Shown: positions 45,410 through 56,548, counted from the first letter of the stretch. The stretch is DNA of 64,000 nt from Stappia stellulata DSM 5886 (GCF_000423705.1 NZ_AUIM01000004.1:574587-638586), one strand, 5' to 3'. Program-made: numbers and translations. Notes: a model not told the origin generated them from the letters alone.

Positions 45410-46885
45410 ATGGCCGGCAACACCACGCTGGAGTTTACACGCGAAGAGCTGGACGGCGACACGCTGCGCGAGGAGTGCGGCGTCTTCGGCATTCTGGGAC
45501 ATGACGACGCTGCGGCGATCACGGCCCTTGGCCTGCACGCGCTTCAGCATCGCGGACAGGAAGCGGCCGGCATCGTCACTTTCGACGGCAGCCAGTTCCG
45601 CTCCGAGCGTCACCAGGGCCTCGTCGGCGACCATTTTTCGGATGCGGAGACGATCGGCCGCCTGAGCGGCCCCTATGCCATCGGGCATGTGCGCTATTCC
45701 ACCTCCGGCGAGACGATCCTGCGCAACGTGCAGCCACTGTTCGCCGAACTCGACGGCGGCGGCATCGCCGTTTGCCACAACGGGCATTTCACCAACGCGA
45801 TGACGCTTCGGCGGGAACTGATCAAGGATGGCGCGATCTGCCAGTCGACGTCGGATTCCGAGGTCGTGCTCCAGCTCGTCGCGCGCTCACGCAAGGGCAA
45901 GATCGTCGACCGCTTCATCGACGCGATCCTGCAAATGGAAGGCGCCTATTCGCTGGTCGCCCTCACCCGCAAGAAGCTGATCGGCGCCCGCGACCCCTTC
46001 GGCATCCGTCCGCTGGTGCTTGGCGATCTCAACGGCGCCCCGATCCTGGCATCGGAGACCTGCGCCCTCGACATCATCGGAGCGAAATTCATCCGCGAAG
46101 TCGAGAACGGCGAGGTCGTGGTCTGCACGCCAAGCGGCATCGAGAGCTTCTTCCCCTTCGGCCGGCGGCCCGCGCGGCCCTGCATCTTCGAATATGTCTA
46201 TTTCTCCCGACCGGATTCGATCCTGGGCGGGCGCAGTGTCTACAACGTGCGCAAGGAATTCGGCCGCCAGCTTGCGCTGGAATCGGCTGTCGATGCCGAC
46301 GTGGTCGTTCCCGTGCCGGATTCCGGCGTGCCGGCCGCGCTCGGTTATGCCGAGGCTTCGGGGGTTCCCTTCGAACTCGGGATCATCCGCAATCACTATG
46401 TCGGACGCACCTTCATCGAGCCGACGCAGCAGATCCGCACCCTTGGTGTGAAGCTCAAGCACTCCGCCAATCGGGCACAGATCGAGGGCAAACGTGTCGT
46501 GCTGATCGACGACAGCCTGGTGCGCGGCACCACCTCGGTGAAGATCGTCCAGATGATCCGCGAGGCCGGCGCGCGCGAGGTCCATTTCCGCCTCGCTTCG
46601 CCGCCGATCCGCTATTCCGACTACTACGGGATCGACACGCCGGTGCGCGAAAAGCTGCTTGCGGCCAAATACAGCCTCGAGGAAATGCGCAATTACATCG
46701 GTGCCGACAGCCTCGCGTTCCTCACGGTCGACGGAATCTACAAGGCCATCGGCTACGACGGCCGCGACACGGAGAACCCGCAGTTCACCGATCATTGCTT
46801 CACCGGCGACTATCCGACACCGCTGACGGATATGGCCGATGACGACGACGTGTCGCACATGCCGCGCCTGGTCGAAGTGGGATAA
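45410..46885 (+). CDS. purF: Amidophosphoribosyltransferase
   Basis: A 491-residue enzyme for the first step of purine synthesis, making phosphoribosylamine from PRPP and glutamine. The N-terminal glutaminase has its nucleophile Cys in REECGVFGILG after a short propeptide, with ALQHRGQEAAG and HVRYSTSG; the PRTase domain has the PRPP loop VVLIDDSLVRGTTS and VPVPDSGVPAALGYAEASG. ATG 45410 follows AGGAGCAGGACG. It lies 155 bp after cvpA and 6 bp before an SDR gene. Confidence 0.97.
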   Translation: MAGNTTLEFTREELDGDTLREECGVFGILGHDDAAAITALGLHALQHRGQEAAGIVTFDGSQFRSERHQGLVGDHFSDAETIGRLSGPYAIGHVRYSTSGETILRNVQPLFAELDGGGIAVCHNGHFTNAMTLRRELIKDGAICQSTSDSEVVLQLVARSRKGKIVDRFIDAILQMEGAYSLVALTRKKLIGARDPFGIRPLVLGDLNGAPILASETCALDIIGAKFIREVENGEVVVCTPSGIESFFPFGRRPARPCIFEYVYFSRPDSILGGRSVYNVRKEFGRQLALESAVDADVVVPVPDSGVPAALGYAEASGVPFELGIIRNHYVGRTFIEPTQQIRTLGVKLKHSANRAQIEGKRVVLIDDSLVRGTTSVKIVQMIREAGAREVHFRLASPPIRYSDYYGIDTPVREKLLAAKYSLEEMRNYIGADSLAFLTVDGIYKAIGYDGRDTENPQFTDHCFTGDYPTPLTDMADDDDVSHMPRLVEVG

Positions 46886-46891
46886 ACACGC

Positions 46892-47632
46892 ATGCAAAAA
46901 CGTTTTGAAGGACGCGTCGCGGTCGTTACCGGCGCCTCGCGCGGCATCGGCTATCACGCGGCCAAGGCGCTTGCGGGCGAAGGCGCGCATGTGATCGCCA
47001 TCGCCCGCACGGTCGGCGGCCTGGAGGAACTCGACGACGAGATCCGCAGCGCCGGCGGCCAGGCGACCCTCGTCCCCGTCGACCTGACCGACTTCGAAGC
47101 GATCGACCGTCTGGGCGCCGCCATCTACGAGCGCTGGAAAAAGCTCGACGTGCTGGTCGCCAATGCCGGCATCCTGGGCGGTCTTTCGCCGCTCGGGCAT
47201 GTGACGCCGAAGACCTGGGACAAGGTGATGGCGGTGAACGTCACCGCCAACTGGCGGCTGCTGCGCTCACTCGATCCGCTGCTGCGGCAGTCTGACGCCG
47301 GCCGCGTCATCGTCCTCACATCGGACGCCGCGCACACGTGCAAGGCCTACTGGGGGCCCTACGCGGTCTCCAAGGCTGCCGTGGAAACGCTGCTTCGCAC
47401 CTACGTCGCCGAGACCCGCCAGACGCCGATCACCGGCATGCTGCTCAATCCGGGTCCCATGCGCACCGCGTTGCGCGCCGAAGCAATGCCGGGCGAAAAC
47501 GTCGGCACGCTGGCGCACCCCAGCGAAGTCGCACCCGACCTGCTCGACCTCGTCGCACCGGAAAACAAGGACACGGGCCTGCTTTATGACTTTCCTTCGA
47601 AGGAGTTACGGAGCTTCTTTCAAGTAACATAA
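46892..47632 (+). CDS. Short-chain dehydrogenase/reductase
   Basis: A 246-residue NAD(P)-dependent oxidoreductase. The cofactor motif TGxxxGIG is VVTGASRGIGYHAAKAL, NAG is in LVANAGILGG, and the catalytic Ser-Tyr-Lys is VLTSDAAHTC then GPYAVSKAAVE. The product is unknown; this SDR is often found directly after purF in rhizobia, 6 bp apart here. A strong terminator follows. Confidence 0.92.
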   Translation: MQKRFEGRVAVVTGASRGIGYHAAKALAGEGAHVIAIARTVGGLEELDDEIRSAGGQATLVPVDLTDFEAIDRLGAAIYERWKKLDVLVANAGILGGLSPLGHVTPKTWDKVMAVNVTANWRLLRSLDPLLRQSDAGRVIVLTSDAAHTCKAYWGPYAVSKAAVETLLRTYVAETRQTPITGMLLNPGPMRTALRAEAMPGENVGTLAHPSEVAPDLLDLVAPENKDTGLLYDFPSKELRSFFQVT

Positions 47633-47633
47633 C

Positions 47634-47676
47634 AATAAAAAAGCCCCGGAACAGTCATTGCTCCGGGGCTTTTCGT
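47634..47676. terminator. Bidirectional Rho-independent terminator
   Basis: AAAGCCCCGGA (47640-47650) and TCCGGGGCTTT (47662-47672) form an 11-bp stem with an A-run before and TTTTCGTTATT after. It serves both the SDR (plus) and the convergent LOG gene (minus). Confidence 0.93.
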
Positions 47677-47735
47677 TATTAATACGGATGTTTCACGAAC
47701 GGACCCGTTTTCGTTTATCGGCCATCACGCCGAGT

Positions 47736-48338
47736 CTACAGCTGTTCCAGATCCGCGACATCGGCGCCGGCATCCTCGCCCGCGGCTTCGCAGGCCGTTC
47801 GCAGCGTCGGCAGGATGTCCGCCACCGTCGGGCAGACGTGATAGGCAACCTCAAAGCCCGGCCGGATGAACGCTTCCGCGCGCATGTGCTCCAGCAGGGT
47901 CACAAGCGGCCGCCAGAAGCCGTTGATGTCGGCGAGCGCGACGGGTTTGCGATGCCGGCCGAGCTGCCCCCAGGTCAGCACCTCAACCACCTCCTCCAGC
48001 GTCCCGATGCCGCCCGGCAGCGCGACAAAGGCGTCGGCGCGGTCGAACATGATGCGCTTGCGCTCGTGCATGTCGTCGGTCACGACAAGGTCGCTGACAG
48101 TTTGCATCATCACTTCACGCTCCTCGAGGAAGCGCGGAATCACACCGGTGACATGGCCGCCGTTTTCCAGGGTGGCGCGGGCGACTGCGCCCATCAGCCC
48201 GATGGACCCGCCCCCATAGACGAGAGAAAGGCCCTCTGCCGCGATGCGGCGTCCGAGCTCGGTGGCCGCAGCAAGATAAGCGGGCGTCGCGCCCTCTCCT
48301 GTGCCGCAATAGACGCAAATCGTTTTCATATCGCTCAT
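47736..48338 (-). CDS. LOG family protein (cytokinin riboside phosphoribohydrolase-like)
   Basis: A 200-residue protein of the LOG/TIGR00730 family. The Rossmann-like fold shows VYCGTGEGATPAYLAAATEL, LVYGGGSIGLMGAVA, and the two signatures ERKRIMFDRADAFVALPGGI (the R in the ERK segment) with GGIGTLEEV. Family members cleave nucleoside monophosphates to base and ribose-5-phosphate. ATG 48338 is the start; an ATG three codons later is possible. It is convergent with the SDR and divergent from the LysM gene. Confidence 0.93.
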   Translation of the reverse strand: MSDMKTICVYCGTGEGATPAYLAAATELGRRIAAEGLSLVYGGGSIGLMGAVARATLENGGHVTGVIPRFLEEREVMMQTVSDLVVTDDMHERKRIMFDRADAFVALPGGIGTLEEVVEVLTWGQLGRHRKPVALADINGFWRPLVTLLEHMRAEAFIRPGFEVAYHVCPTVADILPTLRTACEAAGEDAGADVADLEQL

Positions 48339-48517
48339 GCGCCCTGTTTTGCACCGCGGCGAACGCTGGTCAATATGCCTCGAACGGACCGGTTGCTTGC
48401 CGCCCCCGGAATAAGCATATAACCATCTAGAAAAGGCAAGGGATCGACCGGGACCGCGCCGGCGCGGCCGTCAGGAGCGATCCTCATGAGCTTGTGACCA
48501 CAGGGAACGGATCTGGC

Positions 48518-50089
48518 ATGTCGCGCAAAGTTGTCGTTCAATTGCTTATTCTTGCCGGCATCGTCGGCGTCGGCGCGCTCGGTGTCGGCCTCTGGCAGCT
48601 TCAGCAAGAGCGCGGCGGTGAACGCATCGCCACCGGCCCCTCGGACGTCGCGCCCCGCCAGGGCGATGCCCGGAACGACACGGGGGCGGCAAGCCCGTCC
48701 GCTTCGGCACCGGCAGCGTCCGAAAGCCCGGTCCCCGAAACGTCGCAAACCACCGCTGCCGGGGACGAGGGCGAAGCGGCCAGCTCCTCCCGGCCCGTCG
48801 ACACCGCCACGGCCAAGAGCGCCGCCGAGCCGACCTTCGACCTGATGCGCGTGGAGCCGGACGGCTCGACCGTCGTCGCCGGTCGCTCGGAAGCCGGCGC
48901 GATCGTCGCGCTCCTGTCCAACGGCAAGGTGATCGGCAAGGGCATAGCGAACGCGGCCGGCGAGTTCGCAATCGTCCTCGATACGCCGCTCGACCCCGGC
49001 GCCCATGCCGTCACTCTGGAAACGCAGGACGAGGCCGGCGCGATGAAATCCAAATCGCGACAGTCGATGGCCGTTTCCGTTCCCGAAAACTCCGAGACCG
49101 GCGATGTCCTGGTGATGCTCAACGAGCCGGGCGCTCCGTCGCAGGTCCTGCAAAAGCCCGAGACGGCTGAGACGGCGGACACGACACCGCCCACTGAAAC
49201 AGACGCACCCGCGCAGGAACTGGCGGCCCTGGACAGGCCTTCGCCCGAAACCGCCGGGGACCCCGCACCATCCGGGACGGCGACAAGAACGTCCCCCGCC
49301 GACACGCCGCTCTCCGACCCTGCCAGGACACCGGAAGGAGACACCGCCTCCGCACCGACCATGCAAGCGCCGGAGACGCCCGACACGCAGCAGCCTCCCG
49401 CACAAACGGCACAAGCAGCGCAATCATCCTCCGCACCGGCCGGCGAAGCGCCGGGCGATATGCCGGCGCGGCCGGATCCCGCAGGCGAAAACGGCCCCGC
49501 GTCCGCCGACCGGCTGGCGCAGCCCCTCCGGACGGGGCCGGCCGCGGACGGCGAAACCCCGCAAGTGACGGTCGAGGCGGTGGAGACGGAAGACAGCAAG
49601 GTGTTCGTCGCAGGCGCCGGCGAGCCGGACTCCGACGTCCGTGTCTATTTCGACAACACGCTGATCGGCGAGACCACGACCGACAGCAAGGGTCGCTGGT
49701 TGATGGAAACCGAAAACGAGATTGCGCCCGGCGAGGTCGACGTTCGGGCTGACCAGATTGTCCCCGACAGCGGAACCGTGGTGGCACGTGCGCAGGTGAC
49801 CTTCGAAAAGGCCGAGGATGCGATCGTGTTGCGCCCGCTGAGTGCCACCGGGACGGCCGGTGCCGGCGCCGGCGCAAGCGCCAGCACGGGCGCACGCCAG
49901 ATCCCGAACATCATCATCCGAAGCGGCGACAATCTCTGGACCATTTCGCAGCGCCGCTACGGTGAAGGTTTGCGCTACACGACGATCTACCAGGCCAACA
50001 GGGACCAGATCCGCAACCCGGACCTGATCTATCCCGGCCAGGTCTTCATGATGCCGGAAGGTGATCGCAACTGGCCCGCCGCCAATTGA
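48518..50089 (+). CDS. LysM peptidoglycan-binding protein with two Ig-like modules
   Basis: A 523-residue envelope protein. A single TM or uncleaved signal helix lies at about residues 4-26 (VVVQLLILAGIVGVGALGVG), then a Ser/Ala/Pro-rich linker, an Ig-like module (FDLMRVEPDGSTVVAGRSEA to MAVSVPE), a ~130-residue Pro/Thr/Ala-rich low-complexity linker, a second homologous Ig-like module (VTVEAVETEDSKVFVAGAGE to ARAQVTFEK) and a C-terminal LysM domain (IRSGDNLWTISQRRYGEGLR, LIYPGQVFMMP). It probably holds or spaces something between membrane and cell wall. ATG 48518 is chosen because the hydrophobic helix follows; an upstream GTG 48494 is possible. No enzymatic domain is seen. Confidence 0.88.
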   Translation: MSRKVVVQLLILAGIVGVGALGVGLWQLQQERGGERIATGPSDVAPRQGDARNDTGAASPSASAPAASESPVPETSQTTAAGDEGEAASSSRPVDTATAKSAAEPTFDLMRVEPDGSTVVAGRSEAGAIVALLSNGKVIGKGIANAAGEFAIVLDTPLDPGAHAVTLETQDEAGAMKSKSRQSMAVSVPENSETGDVLVMLNEPGAPSQVLQKPETAETADTTPPTETDAPAQELAALDRPSPETAGDPAPSGTATRTSPADTPLSDPARTPEGDTASAPTMQAPETPDTQQPPAQTAQAAQSSSAPAGEAPGDMPARPDPAGENGPASADRLAQPLRTGPAADGETPQVTVEAVETEDSKVFVAGAGEPDSDVRVYFDNTLIGETTTDSKGRWLMETENEIAPGEVDVRADQIVPDSGTVVARAQVTFEKAEDAIVLRPLSATGTAGAGAGASASTGARQIPNIIIRSGDNLWTISQRRYGEGLRYTTIYQANRDQIRNPDLIYPGQVFMMPEGDRNWPAAN

Positions 50090-50113
50090 CGGAATGCGTC
50101 CCTCCGGGCGCTC

Positions 50114-51406
50114 TCAGCCCTCGCGTTTCAGCAGCGCGACGAAGAAGCCGTCCGTGTGGGTACGGGCCGGGCTCAGGGTCGCAAATCCGTCTTCCGTGAA
50201 GCGCGGCTTCCGGGCATCCGCCCCGAAGACCTGTTCCCAGCGCGGCAACAGCGGTTCAGCCTGAAAGCCGGGATTTTCGGCAAGGAAAGCGCGAACCTGC
50301 GTCTGGTTCTCGCACGGAAGCAGAGAACAGGTCGCATAGGTCAGATACCCGCCGGGACGCACATAGCGGCTCGCCTCGGCCAGCACTTCGCGCTGCTCGC
50401 GCATGCGGCCCGACAGCGCATTCGCCGTGATCCGCCACTTGGAATCCGGCCGGCGACGCCAGACCCCTGTGCCCGAACACGGCACATCGAGGAAGACAAG
50501 GTCCATCCGCTCTTCCAGGTCGTCGAGCCGTCCGCTTTCCGGATCGCGGGTCTGGACATTGCGGGCGCCGGCGCGCTGCAGCCGCTCGAAGATCGGGGCA
50601 AGCCGCAACTTGCTGACGTCATGGGCATAGATCTGCCCCCGGTTTTCCAGCGCACCGGCGAGTGCCAGCGTCTTTCCGCCGCCCCCGGCGCAATAGTCGA
50701 GCACCTGCGCCGGATCGACGGAGGCGGCCAGGAGGGCCGCGATCTGGCTTGCCTCGTCCTGCAACTCGAACCAGCCCTTGCGGAACCCCTCCTCCGCCTG
50801 GACATGCGGAACCCGTTCCTTGCCCTGCGGCGGGGCCAGGCGCAGGCCGACCGGCGAAATCGGCGTGTCCTGCACACCGAGATGCGACAGGCGCTTGTGC
50901 AGCCGCTCGCGAGTCCCCTTCAACAGGTTGACGCGCATGTCGATGGGCGCGCGGGCGGCAAGCGCCGCGCCTTCCTCTACGGCATCACCTGCAAAGGCTT
51001 CCTCGAAATGCGGCCACAGCCAGAGCGGGACGTCGGCGCGCACATGGTCTGGCGCATCCGCACCCAGCGGACTTTCCAGAAGCGCGATTTCCTCCGGATC
51101 GAGTGCCGCCGGTGCAAAACGATCGGTATCCAGCACCTTCGCCAGCTCCTCCGCGCCATACCCCCAACTGCGGGCATAGGTCGCCAGCACCAGCGCGCGC
51201 GGCTCCGAGGAGCGCATGACATGCGCGAGCGACAGACGCTTGCGCAGGGCATCGAACACAAGATTGGCGATCACCAGGCGGTCGCCGGACCCGGCGAAGC
51301 GATGCTGGCGCCCCCAGTCTTTCAACGCGTCCTGCACAGGCCGTCGATGGGTGTCGACATCGCCCAGGATCTCGATTGCCGCAGCCAGCCGGCCCCCGTC
51401 CTTCAT
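50114..51406 (-). CDS. rsmB: RsmB/NOP family class I SAM-dependent RNA methyltransferase
   Basis: A 430-residue RNA m5C methyltransferase related to 16S rRNA methyltransferase B. An N-terminal NusB-like helical part (LAAAIEILGDVDTHRRPVQD) leads to the SAM domain: VLDYCAGGGGKTLALAGALE, LVFLDVPCSGTGVWRRRPDS with the catalytic Cys, and ATCSLLPCENQTQV with the second Cys. ATG 51406 is supported by GGGGAGAGGG upstream and the beginning of the NusB-like part. The same frame is open for 71 codons further up, which I consider antisense noise. Confidence 0.92.
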   Translation of the reverse strand: MKDGGRLAAAIEILGDVDTHRRPVQDALKDWGRQHRFAGSGDRLVIANLVFDALRKRLSLAHVMRSSEPRALVLATYARSWGYGAEELAKVLDTDRFAPAALDPEEIALLESPLGADAPDHVRADVPLWLWPHFEEAFAGDAVEEGAALAARAPIDMRVNLLKGTRERLHKRLSHLGVQDTPISPVGLRLAPPQGKERVPHVQAEEGFRKGWFELQDEASQIAALLAASVDPAQVLDYCAGGGGKTLALAGALENRGQIYAHDVSKLRLAPIFERLQRAGARNVQTRDPESGRLDDLEERMDLVFLDVPCSGTGVWRRRPDSKWRITANALSGRMREQREVLAEASRYVRPGGYLTYATCSLLPCENQTQVRAFLAENPGFQAEPLLPRWEQVFGADARKPRFTEDGFATLSPARTHTDGFFVALLKREG

Positions 51407-51790
51407 GCCCTCTCCCCGAAATCCGTGTTCTCGTCGGCAACACCGAAGCACGCTTCGGGCCTGTTGCCGTGTCCGTTGGACATTTGACGGCGACGCCGCC
51501 ATTCTCGTTCTCGTTGCAAGCCTGCCGCGCCCCTGAGCGCGATCTGCAATCGTTGCTGCTTTAGCCGATCCGGTCCTGCTTGCCAACGCCTCTGCCATGG
51601 CCTGACCCACGGCAGTCAAAAATAATATCAGCGCGAATAGAGGTCAGCTCAACAACCCAAAGTAGGAATACCTCGTAAATACTATCATTTTACAACTTTC
51701 GCTCAACTGTCACGTGTCTTTGCACCCTAAAGGAATAACGCTTCCATAACGTTGCATCGCGTTCTCTGTTGTAAATTGGAGGTGGAAGCG
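51407..51790. other. Divergent intergenic region with AT-rich leader, no gene seen
   Basis: 384 bp between rsmB (minus) and a small plus-strand gene. The right half (51600-51780) is distinctly AT-rich compared with its surroundings and should contain the promoter and a long untranslated leader of the small gene. I see no ORF with coding character and no RNA gene I can name. Confidence 0.5.
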
Positions 51791-51991
51791 ATGACCGATA
51801 GAACCGACGGAACAGTTGATCCAAGCAAGGAAATCAGGGCTTGGAAGGCATATTTCGAATATGCCGCAGAGGATATGCGCGGCGAGTCTCCCGAACTCCT
51901 TGTCGCCTGCGCCCATCGCCTTCTGGAGATGTCGCAGGTGAAGCGCAAGGGACGCAACACCAAGTCCAACGATCCGGACGCCGGCAGCTGA
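51791..51991 (+). CDS. Small conserved-looking hypothetical protein (66 aa)
   Basis: A 66-residue soluble protein with an excellent ribosome-binding site: GGAGGTGG lies 5 bases before ATG 51791. The sequence is a short polar N-terminus, a helical middle (IRAWKAYFEYAAEDMRGESP, LLVACAHRLLEMSQV) and a basic tail (KRKGRNTK). An amphipathic helical hairpin is likely. No family is recognised. A long AT-rich leader precedes it and a strong terminator follows 75 bp later, so it is a monocistronic unit. Confidence 0.75.
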   Translation: MTDRTDGTVDPSKEIRAWKAYFEYAAEDMRGESPELLVACAHRLLEMSQVKRKGRNTKSNDPDAGS

Positions 51992-52065
51992 GGACGGACC
52001 GCACCGGCACCTGTTCCAACGGCAAGATGGCGGTGGGAACGGACACTCTCCGCTTCTTTGTGATC

Positions 52066-52096
52066 AAAAACTCCGGGACACCGTCCCGGAGTTTTT
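52066..52096. terminator. Bidirectional Rho-independent terminator
   Basis: AAAAACTCCGGGAC (52066-52079), ACC, GTCCCGGAGTTTTT (52083-52096): a 14-bp perfect stem with A- and T-tracts. It ends the small gene (plus) and guaB (minus). Confidence 0.95.
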
Positions 52097-52106
52097 CATG
52101 TCCGCG

Positions 52107-53702
<1,596 letters not shown>

Positions 53703-53789
53703 TCATTAACACGGGCGTGACAGGAAGGAAAGCGACATAACGCCCTCACTCCCGGATGGACGCGGGCATTTTGCCTCGCCCTCGCCCAT

Positions 53790-54488
53790 TCAGTCGCCGC
53801 TGCCGCGAAACCCTTTCGCCAGAACATAGAGTTCCGGGCTTTCCTTGCGACTCGCAGGCGGTTTGATGTGATGCACCGACTGGTAGTCCCGCTTGAGCCG
53901 GACGAGCGCTTCGTTTTCCGCGCCGCCGCGAAACACCTTCGACAGGAAGGCCCCGCCAGGCGCCAGATTCTCCCGCGCGAATTCCTCTGCGACCTCGAAC
54001 AGATGGGTTGTGCGCAAGTGGTCCGTCTGCCGGTGCCCAGTTGTCGGCGCCGCCATGTCGGACATCACCAGGTTGGGGGCATGCCCGCCAAGGGCGGCGC
54101 GCAGGGCCTCCGGCGCGTCGTCGTCCAGAAAATCCTTGAGCAGCAGCGTGACGCCCGGCAGGGGCTCCACTTCCAGATAATCGATCCCGACGATCCGCGG
54201 ATCCTGGTCGGTCGACCCGGTCTTGGCCGCCGCCACCTGGCACCAGCCGCCGGGCGCAGCGCCAAGATCGACGATCCGCTGACCGGTCTTGAGGATGTGA
54301 TGTCGGTCGTCGATCTCGAGAATCTTGTAGGCGGCGCGCGAGCGATAGCCGTCGATCTTCGCCGCCCGGACATAGGGATCGTTCAGCTGCCGCTGCAGCC
54401 AGCGCGCCGACGAATTGGTGCGCCGCTTGGCGGTCTTCACCCGTTCGAACATGCCGCGATCGCCGCGGCCGCGGCCCGATCCGCTCAT
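53790..54488 (-). CDS. rlmE: 23S rRNA (uridine-2552-2'-O)-methyltransferase
   Basis: A 232-residue FtsJ/RrmJ enzyme that methylates the A-loop of 23S rRNA and aids 50S maturation. SAM motif [16 protein letters not shown], the K-D-K-E tetrad in [37 protein letters not shown] and [12 protein letters not shown] basic N-terminus of ~35 residues precedes it. ATG 54488 overlaps the upstream Ppx/GppA stop by 4 bases (ATGA), so the two are translationally coupled. Confidence 0.96.
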   Translation of the reverse strand: MSGSGRGRGDRGMFERVKTAKRRTNSSARWLQRQLNDPYVRAAKIDGYRSRAAYKILEIDDRHHILKTGQRIVDLGAAPGGWCQVAAAKTGSTDQDPRIVGIDYLEVEPLPGVTLLLKDFLDDDAPEALRAALGGHAPNLVMSDMAAPTTGHRQTDHLRTTHLFEVAEEFARENLAPGGAFLSKVFRGGAENEALVRLKRDYQSVHHIKPPASRKESPELYVLAKGFRGSGD

Positions 54489-56173
54489 TTGTGCTTCCTT
54501 CCCCGTCCGCGATGTTTCGGCGGGTCCTTGCGCCGCCAGACCCGGTCGGCGGACATGAGTTCCATCAATATGCCTTCGCGCAGGCCCCGGTCGGCCACAC
54601 GCAGCCTCTGACACGGCCAACGCCTGCGGATCGCTTCCAGGATCGCGCAGCCGGCAAGCACCAGATCCGCGCGGTCCGCGCCGATACAGGGATTGCCCAC
54701 GCGCTCCTCATAGGGCATCGCGCGCAAACGCTCAATCATTGCCGTGACGTCGTCGGAATCCATCCACGCCCCGTCGACCCGACGACGGTCGTAGCGCTTC
54801 AGTCCGAAGTGCACTCCGGCGAGCGTCGTCACGGTGCCGGATGTGCCGAGCATGTGGACCTTTCCGTCGCAGATCGCCTCCGTCAGCTCCCGGCCGAGCG
54901 AAAACGCTTCCAGATGCTGGCGCGCATCCTGCACCATGGCCTCGAACGTGTCGGCGGAAACATGGCGACCGCCGTGGCGCTCGGCAAGATTGACGACGCC
55001 GACCGGCAGGGAGGTCCAGTCGCGGATGAACCGCGTCAGCGCGACGCCCCGCGCACCGCAGCGGTTGCGCAGGTCGAGCCAGACGATTTCCGACGAGCCG
55101 CCGCCGATGTCGAAGAGCACCACGCCATTGGCATCCGGATCGACCAGCGAGGCGCAACCGGCAACCGCAAGGCGCGCTTCGGTCTCCCGGGTCGCGATCT
55201 CAAGGGCAAGACCGGTTTCCTGGAAAACCCGCTCGATGAAGAGCGGTCCGTTTTCCGCCGCGCGACAGGCCTCCGTGGCAATCAGCCGAACCCGCTCCAC
55301 GCCCCGGTCGCGCATCTTGTCGCGACAGCAGCCAAGCGCCTCGATCGCCCGGTCCATCGCCGGCTCGCTCAGGCGATTGTGATGGCCAAGCCCCTCGCCC
55401 AGACGAACGATCTTGGAGAAGGCGTCAACCACGCGAAAACCGCGAACCTCGGGCCGCGCGACAAGCAGGCGGCAATTGTTCGTGCCGAGATCGAGCGCCG
55501 CATAAAGCCGCTGCGCGATCGCCGGATCCAGAACGGGCGGTCCGCCCGATCGCCGCCCGCCACGCGCGGGGCGTTGCGACCGGTCGGGCTGAACGTCCTG
55601 CATCCGGGAGGGCGGCCGGGACGGATCAGGCCCGCTCCCGGACGAACCGGCACCGCGCGCCGCACCATTGCGATGAGCTCTCGCGCCATGCTTCTGCTCG
55701 AAAACAGCCGGCCCCTCAAACCGAACGCCGTTCGAATCGCGCGATGAAACGGTCTGTCCGGAGGACGAAGACCGGCTGTCGCAGGAATCGGGCAATGATG
55801 GCTTTTCCGCCCGGCGTTCGGCGCGGTTGGGCCGCCGCCGCCGTTTTCCGCGTCGCTTTTTCGTCGGCCCCTGCCCCCGGCCGTGCGCATCGCTCAGCTC
55901 CTCCCGAACGGCTTGCGCCGGCGGGGACTGACCCGTGCCGTTGGATACAGGCATTTCCGGACCCGACATAACCGGTCGGTCCGGCGCGCCTGTCGCCGGC
56001 GCGCCTGTCGAAAGTCCCTCCGCGGAACCTTGGACGACATGGCCCTTTTTGCCACGCCGCTTTCGCTTCCTGCCGAACGCCCGGCGGTGCCCTGCGGCGC
56101 GCGCTTCGGAGTCCGTTTCCGCGTCGGGATGGGGCCGGTCGGAGCCTGGCCCAATCTTTCCCGATTCGCTCAC
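54485..56173 (-). CDS. Ppx/GppA family phosphatase with long basic N-terminal extension
   Basis: A 562-residue protein. Residues ~220-530 are a Ppx/GppA actin-like fold: [74 protein letters not shown]. The preceding ~215 residues are disordered-looking and carry Lys/Arg clusters ([31 protein letters not shown]). It hydrolyses polyphosphate or the pppGpp gamma-phosphate; this paralog is coupled to the rRNA methyltransferase gene rlmE, suggesting a ribosome or stringent-response link. It is separate from the ppk-linked ppx. ATG 56173 is the first start of the open frame; later Met starts would shorten the tail. Confidence 0.9.
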   Translation of the reverse strand: MSESGKIGPGSDRPHPDAETDSEARAAGHRRAFGRKRKRRGKKGHVVQGSAEGLSTGAPATGAPDRPVMSGPEMPVSNGTGQSPPAQAVREELSDAHGRGQGPTKKRRGKRRRRPNRAERRAEKPSLPDSCDSRSSSSGQTVSSRDSNGVRFEGPAVFEQKHGARAHRNGAARGAGSSGSGPDPSRPPSRMQDVQPDRSQRPARGGRRSGGPPVLDPAIAQRLYAALDLGTNNCRLLVARPEVRGFRVVDAFSKIVRLGEGLGHHNRLSEPAMDRAIEALGCCRDKMRDRGVERVRLIATEACRAAENGPLFIERVFQETGLALEIATRETEARLAVAGCASLVDPDANGVVLFDIGGGSSEIVWLDLRNRCGARGVALTRFIRDWTSLPVGVVNLAERHGGRHVSADTFEAMVQDARQHLEAFSLGRELTEAICDGKVHMLGTSGTVTTLAGVHFGLKRYDRRRVDGAWMDSDDVTAMIERLRAMPYEERVGNPCIGADRADLVLAGCAILEAIRRRWPCQRLRVADRGLREGILMELMSADRVWRRKDPPKHRGRGRKHK

Positions 56174-56280
56174 TGTTCGTCCTTGCCGGCGGTTCAGGGC
56201 CGCCTCGACTTGCCGGGCCGCGGAACGCCGCTGACCCGGTCCGGTCTCTCGTTGCCGTCAGTTTACCATCCTTTGCGCGC

Positions 56281-56298
56281 CCCGCAATGCATTGCGGG
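56281..56298. promoter_or_regulatory. Perfect 18-bp palindrome
   Basis: CCCGCAATGCATTGCGGG is perfectly self-complementary with no spacer. It lies about 110 bp upstream of the ppx/gppA start (minus) and before the tRNA-Gln promoter (plus), so it looks like an operator for a dimeric regulator. The regulator is not identifiable here. Confidence 0.55.
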
Positions 56299-56388
56299 CA
56301 GCAGCCCTTGCGGTTTCGCCCAGACGCGGCAGGAGCGCTTTGCCGGACGAGGTTGTCCTGCACAGACACACCAGAACAAGATCCACCC

Positions 56389-56417
56389 TTGACAGCGCCC
56401 GCCGAGATTCATAAAAC
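56389..56417 (+). promoter_or_regulatory. Sigma-70-type promoter of tRNA-Gln
   Basis: TTGACA at 56389-56394 and TAAAAC at 56412-56417 are separated by 17 bases and lie 48 bases before the tRNA. Confidence 0.6.
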
Positions 56418-56465
56418 GCCGCCTACGAACAGCGACGCGCCCCGGGCGCCTGTCGCTCATGGTTT

Positions 56466-56539
56466 TGGGGAATAGGTTAACGGTAGACCCGCAGACTCTG
56501 ACTCTGTTAGTCCTGGTTCGAATCCAGGTTCCCCAGCCA
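56466..56539 (+). tRNA. tRNA-Gln (anticodon CTG)
   Basis: The sequence folds as a cloverleaf. Acceptor TGGGGAA (56466-56472) pairs with TTCCCCA (56529-56535), giving the U1-A72 pair typical of tRNA-Gln. A D-arm with GGT/ACC follows, then anticodon stem GCAGA/TCTGT with loop CTCTGAC (anticodon CTG) and T-arm CCTGG-TTCGAAT-CCAGG. Discriminator G is followed by an encoded CCA. A typical promoter lies upstream. Confidence 0.92.
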
Positions 56540-56548
56540 ACCCTTCCA

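Noticed and set aside
51732..51753. GGAAT...CGTT, an EcfG general-stress promoter candidate before the small gene
   Set aside because: The spacer is only 13 bases and the -35 is GGAAT rather than GGAAC; EcfG promoters need about 16-18 bases.
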